DNA from: a virus | Virus record (IMG/VR): IMGVR_UViG_3300025889_000452 | Span: 1-34,491 of that record | Direction: 5' to 3' (one strand) | Length of the DNA: 34,491 nucleotides | Shown here: positions 30,708 through 34,491 of the stretch, piece after piece | How the letters are laid out: each line of letters starts with the position of its first letter | How positions within the stretch are numbered: position 1 is the first letter of the stretch | The notes under the pieces: generated by a model | The model's database searches: none | The model's input: the letters and a program-made list of their open reading frames with translations, nothing else | Told to the model about the DNA's origin: nothing | Translations under genes and position numbers: made by a program

Positions 30708-31267
30708 TAAAATACTACTTTTTTATATTGGTGATAGTTCAAGCCATCCCAATTGTTATATTGGCTTAACAATGAATTTTTATCAGCATTCATCTTTTTA
30801 CCCCTATTCTCAAACTGCCATGAAGTCAAAGCAAGCACATCACTAGCCAAATCCTCTGGAATTGAACTATAACCGCATTGATATTGCACGTTATAAGTTC
30901 CTTGAGCATATAGCCATAATTTACCACCGATTACCTCATAATCTTCATTTTTTACAAGCGTTGACCACATATTAATTCCAGTCTTTCTTGTAACACTATC
31001 AACACAAATAAGTGGTGCATAAGGCAAATCTACCATCCAAACACCTGGGTAAAGTCCCGTTGTTTGTAAATTAACCTTAATTAACTTATTAACAAAAGCA
31101 ATTCCACTAATCTTTTCCAAATGTACCCTTGACGCACTTATCAAATCCTTAATCAATCCATCTTCAAAATCATAGTCTATTTTCATCCAGCTTTTTGCAT
31201 CTGGCAACGATACCGGCTCTACAACTCCGTCAGCAAGAACCGTTATCCCGTTTATATATATTGCCAT
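30707..31267 (-). CDS. Head-tail connector, HK97 gp6-like
   Basis: The product is 186 aa with an ATG start. The N-terminal P-V-S-L-P-D-A-K-S-W-M-K-I-D-Y-D and I-S-A-S-R-V-H-L-E-K-I-S-G are hallmarks of the gp6-like connector family. These proteins form the ring beneath the portal. The gene begins 2 bases after the glycosyltransferase gene, so the glycosyltransferase cassette and the neck genes share a transcript. Confidence 0.9.
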   Translation of the reverse strand: MAIYINGITVLADGVVEPVSLPDAKSWMKIDYDFEDGLIKDLISASRVHLEKISGIAFVNKLIKVNLQTTGLYPGVWMVDLPYAPLICVDSVTRKTGINMWSTLVKNEDYEVIGGKLWLYAQGTYNVQYQCGYSSIPEDLASDVLALTSWQFENRGKKMNADKNSLLSQYNNWDGLNYHQYKKVVF

Positions 31268-31269
31268 AT

Positions 31270-32241
31270 TTACTTATATTTATCAACTCTTTCTCTGAGC
31301 CAATTTTCAAATTCATCAAGCGCTTTGCTCGGATCATGTTCTCTTGATCTATCTTTCGCTTTTTTGGATGCCTCATTATACTTTTTGGCATCATCAAGTT
31401 CAGTAATTGCTTTAACCCAGCTTTTAATATCATTGCGGTCTTTTATATATATACCAGCTTTGCCACAATTCTCTTTTAATCCTTCCGCATTTGTGCAAAT
31501 CACTGGAATCCCACTGCACATTGCCTCAGTAGCCGTTCTTCCCCAACTTTCGTATTCACTAGGCATTAACAAAATTCTTGTTTGCCTATAATATTGGCTA
31601 ATATTAGCCGTATTTGGCACGAGTTTTAAATTTGGTAGCGTAACATCCATTTGAGGATCATAGCTGCCTAAAACGCCCAGAAATCGTTTCTGTGGCATTG
31701 CTCGTGCTATCTGTTCAAATATCTTTCCGCCTTTGTTCTCATTTGTGTTTATCAGCGTTATAAACTCATTTTTTGACGTATCAATTTTGAGATCATAAAT
31801 GCGATAATCACAAGGAGGCGTTAGTATAAAGTTAGGCCATTCGTAATTTAATAAGTCTTTTAACCAAAAAGAGTTATAGACAATGTGTTGAATTCTATCT
31901 GCGTGAATGATTTCTGGGTATGGATGACTATTATGGATCAAATGGAATACTGGTTTTTTATAAAGTTTAGCGGCTCCAATTGTCCATCTTGTATAATCTA
32001 AATGAGTAAATATTGCATCTCCACAGCGCATTAAATTATCAACGACATTATCATTTGGTGGAAATACATCAATGCCATCGAAGACGTAATTATTTTTAAT
32101 TCTATATTTATTTGCTTGATGTAATAACACTCTAACATTATGCCCTTTGCTTTGCAAATGCTTGAGCATATAATGTATCATATATTCAGCACCGCAATTA
32201 TGTGCTGGTGGATATAAATGTATTGAAGCAACAATATTCAT
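31270..32241 (-). CDS. Glycosyltransferase, GT-B fold (GT4-like)
   Basis: The product is 323 aa with an ATG start. The Rossmann-like N-terminal half (M-N-I-V-A-S-I-H-L-Y-P-P) and the C-terminal nucleotide-sugar domain with the EX7E motif E231-SWGRTAT-E239 and M-C-S-G-I-P-V-I-C-T identify a retaining GT4-type enzyme. It should transfer a sugar from a nucleotide donor. It is preceded 2 bases away by a methyltransferase and lies between the capsid and connector genes, an unusual place. It may glycosylate virion proteins (capsid or tail) or modify host surface glycans. The acceptor is unknown. Confidence 0.9.
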   Translation of the reverse strand: MNIVASIHLYPPAHNCGAEYMIHYMLKHLQSKGHNVRVLLHQANKYRIKNNYVFDGIDVFPPNDNVVDNLMRCGDAIFTHLDYTRWTIGAAKLYKKPVFHLIHNSHPYPEIIHADRIQHIVYNSFWLKDLLNYEWPNFILTPPCDYRIYDLKIDTSKNEFITLINTNENKGGKIFEQIARAMPQKRFLGVLGSYDPQMDVTLPNLKLVPNTANISQYYRQTRILLMPSEYESWGRTATEAMCSGIPVICTNAEGLKENCGKAGIYIKDRNDIKSWVKAITELDDAKKYNEASKKAKDRSREHDPSKALDEFENWLRERVDKYK

Positions 32242-32243
32242 AG

Positions 32244-32741
32244 TTAATAGTTTATATAATAACCGTATTCATTATTACGGTATAGTTCTTTCATCATTGG
32301 GTATCTAAATAAAAATATCTCATGTGTTAAGTCTGGTTGCAAATGAGTCTCATAAACATTTCCATTTACCTCTCCTTGCTCCATTTTATAAGGTATAGCA
32401 ACTAAACATTTTTTGCCTCCAAAATGTATTTTTATAAGTAAATCATGGGCATCTTTTACTTTTAAATGCTCTAATATATCACCCATGATTATATAATCAT
32501 ATTTATCAATATTAAATTCTAAAATATTTCCAATATGTACGTTTTGATAAATGTCTTTTAAATTAAATTGCTCAATATATGGCTCATAAATCTCAAGAGC
32601 ATCAATATGGAAATTATAACGTAATAAACCTCCATATTTACCACTACCAGCACCAACATCTAAAATCTTTGAATTGTGTGGTATTTTTTTAATGATGTGA
32701 TTTGCTACCTCTATCTTAAAATAATCGTATGAGTATGGCAT
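32244..32741 (-). CDS. Class I SAM-dependent methyltransferase
   Basis: The product is 165 aa from the ATG at 32741, which lies after the capsid stop. A longer reading from 32861 would overlap the capsid gene and contains a poor N-terminus. Motif I I-L-D-V-G-A-G-S-G (26-34), the acidic E50 and the G-D-I-L-E-H motif (87-92) are present. With the glycosyltransferase it may methylate or finish a sugar. A DNA or protein substrate is less likely because no such recognition region is seen. It begins a few bases after the capsid terminator. Confidence 0.8.
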   Translation of the reverse strand: MPYSYDYFKIEVANHIIKKIPHNSKILDVGAGSGKYGGLLRYNFHIDALEIYEPYIEQFNLKDIYQNVHIGNILEFNIDKYDYIIMGDILEHLKVKDAHDLLIKIHFGGKKCLVAIPYKMEQGEVNGNVYETHLQPDLTHEIFLFRYPMMKELYRNNEYGYYINY

Positions 32742-32743
32742 AG

Positions 32744-32774
32744 TAAAAAGAAGGGAGGCTTTTTTGTGCCTCCC
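32744..32774 (-). terminator. Rho-independent terminator after the capsid gene
   Basis: On the minus strand a perfect stem GGGAGGC / GCCTCCC (32774-32753) with loop ACAAAAAA is followed by TTCTTTTT. It begins 23 bases after the capsid stop codon, just before the methyltransferase start. It should lower expression of everything downstream relative to the capsid protein. Confidence 0.85.
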
Positions 32775-32797
32775 TAAAAGTGAACTTGTATGGGCAA

Positions 32798-33973
32798 TTA
32801 GATAGCTCCGTAGATACAAGCTGAAGGCTGGAATTGCATAAGATCGCAACGAGCCTCGCAACGGAAAGTAATCAAGTTTTTAATGAAGTCATCTTGATCA
32901 AATTCTGTGCTTCTAACTGCAAGACCGCTTTGTTGAGCGATTGCAAATTTAGTTGTATCGAGAACGTAAGCCTTAGATGCAGTTACCAAAGAATGTGGTA
33001 CAACTGGGATACCCATGATTCTTGCATTACCTTGAGCATCGATAGTGATACCACCAGGAACAGAGTAAGAACCACCACTTGGCAAAGTCTTCATAACGTT
33101 AGCCCAACCAGCGAATGTGGTAAGGATCAAGTTAGCTTGCCAGTTAGAAGAACCGAGTTGTGCAACATAATCTACAAATTTCTCAGCAGTGTTAGCACCA
33201 CTTGAAGAACCAGCAGTAGCAGAGCTAGCGAGGTCATTCAAATAATAGGTATCTTCTGCTCTTTGAAAATCTTCGATCAAAGATTGTTGCAAGTAAGCAT
33301 TCAAGAAAGGCAAATCATCAACCATTTGGCGAGATACCTTTACATAACCAGCGATGAATTGCAACACTTTGTTTACAACGGTTACATCGTAATCCAATTG
33401 TGCTTTAGCAGAACCTTCAGTTTGCTTGCCAAAAGAACCTTCACCAACTGGAGTGTTACCTCTTGGGAAAGATACTGAACCAGTTGAAACTGGGATGATG
33501 TTGAAGATAGAACGAAGGTGAGGATTAACGAAAGAACGAAGAGCTGGTGAGTTAATGTAAGATACATAAGGGTTACCAGTCAAAGATGAACTTTCAGTCA
33601 TTACACCTACGGTTTTAAGGTCTAATTCGAAATTAAAACCTTTGCCGTTTGTTCTTACTGCTTCTTTGATGCTATCATAACCTTTAACGATAGCTTCACC
33701 GATTGCAGATTTGATTTCATTGATGTGATCAGCATATGATCCAGCAATTTTCTTCTCTTCTTTTGCAGAAAGTTTGCCGAAAGCAGCTTTTGCATCAAGA
33801 ATTTCTTGTCTTGCTTCCATCAAAGTTTTGTTGTTCTTAGCAATTTCGTCATTGATTGACTCAACTTTGCTTTCGAACGCCTTAGCGGCTTTCTCAGTTG
33901 CAGCAGCAACTTCGGCCTTTTGTTCAGCGAGTTTAGCTTCCAAAGCTGACTCGAATTGTTTAAGATCGCTCAT
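32798..33973 (-). CDS. Major capsid protein (HK97 fold)
   Basis: The product is 391 aa with an ATG start after an A-rich leader. Residues 1-100 are a coiled-coil delta (scaffold) region removed by the protease in this family. The mature shell starts near 110-120 (G-V-M-T-E-S-S-S-L). Family features include S-F-P-R-G-N, L-I-E-D-F-Q-R-A-E-D-T-Y and the C-terminal V-R-S-T-E-F-D-Q-D-D-F. The preceding gene is the fused protease. A strong terminator follows. Confidence 0.94.
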   Translation of the reverse strand: MSDLKQFESALEAKLAEQKAEVAAATEKAAKAFESKVESINDEIAKNNKTLMEARQEILDAKAAFGKLSAKEEKKIAGSYADHINEIKSAIGEAIVKGYDSIKEAVRTNGKGFNFELDLKTVGVMTESSSLTGNPYVSYINSPALRSFVNPHLRSIFNIIPVSTGSVSFPRGNTPVGEGSFGKQTEGSAKAQLDYDVTVVNKVLQFIAGYVKVSRQMVDDLPFLNAYLQQSLIEDFQRAEDTYYLNDLASSATAGSSSGANTAEKFVDYVAQLGSSNWQANLILTTFAGWANVMKTLPSGGSYSVPGGITIDAQGNARIMGIPVVPHSLVTASKAYVLDTTKFAIAQQSGLAVRSTEFDQDDFIKNLITFRCEARCDLMQFQPSACIYGAI

Positions 33974-33982
33974 TTTGTTTAA

Positions 33983-34491
33983 TTAAAATTTGTTAATAAT
34001 ATTTATTAATGAATCAACAGAAATAGTTTCTTCTTTTTGCTGCGCCGGTGTCTCATCGACTGCCTTTGTGCTACTCATTCTTTCTACCATTTCCGCTAAT
34101 TGTTTTACTTTAAGCATACACAGATCAATAGTCTCATCAGTTACATCGCTATTGCGTATAAACTTCTCAAATGACTTTATTTGATCTTGCAATTGTTCTA
34201 TTGTACCCATGTTCTTCATACCCAATAATGGAGTTGCTTCGTTTGCTCCCCATGCAGTTAGACTTGATCCTTCAAATAGCATTACCTCATGAATTTGATT
34301 ACCTTCATTTGCTTTTTGTTCACGAAGTGTTTTAAATCCTATTGAATGCTCGGCAATTAGTCCACTTTCAATCATTTTAACATAATCAGCACCCAAAGCA
34401 TGAGAACCAATCTTGCTCTCATAATAAAGGCCATAATTATCTTCTTTTAAGACTTGAATCTTTCCAAGTGGTTTACTTGGATCATGATTAA
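33983..34491 (-). CDS. HAD-domain / prohead protease fusion, C-terminal part
   Basis: This is the continuation of the gene that starts at 1086; bases 34361..34491 duplicate 1..131. Residues 363-487 fall in 34360..33983. They contain the S78 nucleophile motif E-H-S-I-G-F (Ser368) and a conserved segment ending in L-T-A-W-G-A-N-E-A-T-P. A charged helical tail of about 75 residues (415-487) may act as a scaffold or delta-like element. The major capsid gene starts 10 bases downstream, the usual order portal, protease, capsid. Leu351 is encoded by TTG, so a start placed there would be an artefact of linearising the map. Confidence 0.9.
   Translation of the reverse strand, partial: NHDPSKPLGKIQVLKEDNYGLYYESKIGSHALGADYVKMIESGLIAEHSIGFKTLREQKANEGNQIHEVMLFEGSSLTAWGANEATPLLGMKNMGTIEQLQDQIKSFEKFIRNSDVTDETIDLCMLKVKQLAEMVERMSSTKAVDETPAQQKEETISVDSLINIINKF
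34361..34491. repeat. Terminal overlap copy (right) of a circular genome
   Basis: This is the second copy of the 131-bp overlap described for 1..131. Removing one copy gives a circular map of about 34,360 bp. A true physical terminal repeat lying in the middle of a head gene would be unusual, so the assembly-overlap explanation is preferred. Confidence 0.95.

Noticed and set aside
32742-32861. N-terminal extension of the methyltransferase into the capsid gene
   Set aside because: It would overlap the capsid coding end and read through the terminator hairpin; the ATG at 32741 gives a normal methyltransferase N-terminus.

Overview
The window is one complete circular-map genome of a tailed phage (siphovirus-like layout, HK97-fold capsid), cut open inside the prohead protease gene. 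The first 131 bases recur as the last 131 bases (1..131 = 34361..34491) with a single difference, so the unique genome is about 34,360 bp. The likely host is a member of the Bacteroidota. Reasons seen in the sequence are the high A+T content, starts preceded by A-rich tracts rather than Shine-Dalgarno sequences (for example before the capsid gene), and promoter candidates with the Bacteroidota -33 TTTG / -7 TAnnTTTG pattern. A lipoprotein-type spanin points to a Gram-negative host. No integrase, transposase, partition gene or reverse transcriptase is visible. The phage is probably virulent, although it carries a small Cro/CI-like regulator.

All long genes lie on the minus strand and are read from high to low coordinates, wrapping around the window ends. 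(1) Control region 14342-14584: a terminator closing the late operon, three 22-bp tandem repeats, palindromes and a -7 promoter box, then a small HTH regulator. (2) Early/replication block 14341 to about 5171: membrane protein, SSB-like protein, tRNA-like element, PD-(D/E)XK nuclease, zinc-ribbon/MazG-like protein, SNF2-type helicase, a hidden 54-aa membrane ORF, C5-cytosine methyltransferase with a long overprinted frame, VRR-NUC nuclease, primase-polymerase/SF3 helicase, an iteron-like cluster, and a DnaA-domain-IV-like protein. The only convincing plus-strand unit, a 34-aa membrane peptide with its own promoter and terminator, sits at 5462-5685. (3) Packaging and head block 5138 to 1, continuing at 34360: terS, terL, portal, Mu-F-like protein, a 487-aa HAD/S78 protease fusion, and major capsid protein. 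(4) A hairpin terminator after the capsid gene, then a methyltransferase plus glycosyltransferase pair. (5) Neck and tail block 31267-16821: connector, gp10-like and terminator proteins, tail tube, a -1 frameshifted tail chaperone, tape measure, hub-like protein, a second tube-like protein, and long repetitive fibres ending in an S74 chaperone. (6) Lysis block 16824-14585: GH19 endolysin, unimolecular spanin, DEDDy exonuclease, tiny metallopeptidase-like protein and holin-like protein.

Spacing suggests two long co-directional transcripts: genes mostly abut or overlap by 1-4 bases (ATGA, TAATG, GTGA). The most notable points are the HAD-protease fusion, the overprinted reading frame in the methyltransferase gene, two different repeat clusters that compete as origin or operator, the plus-strand mini-gene, the tRNA-like minihelix, and the glycosyltransferase/methyltransferase cassette placed behind a capsid terminator. 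All functional names come from motif recognition by eye; no database search was run.
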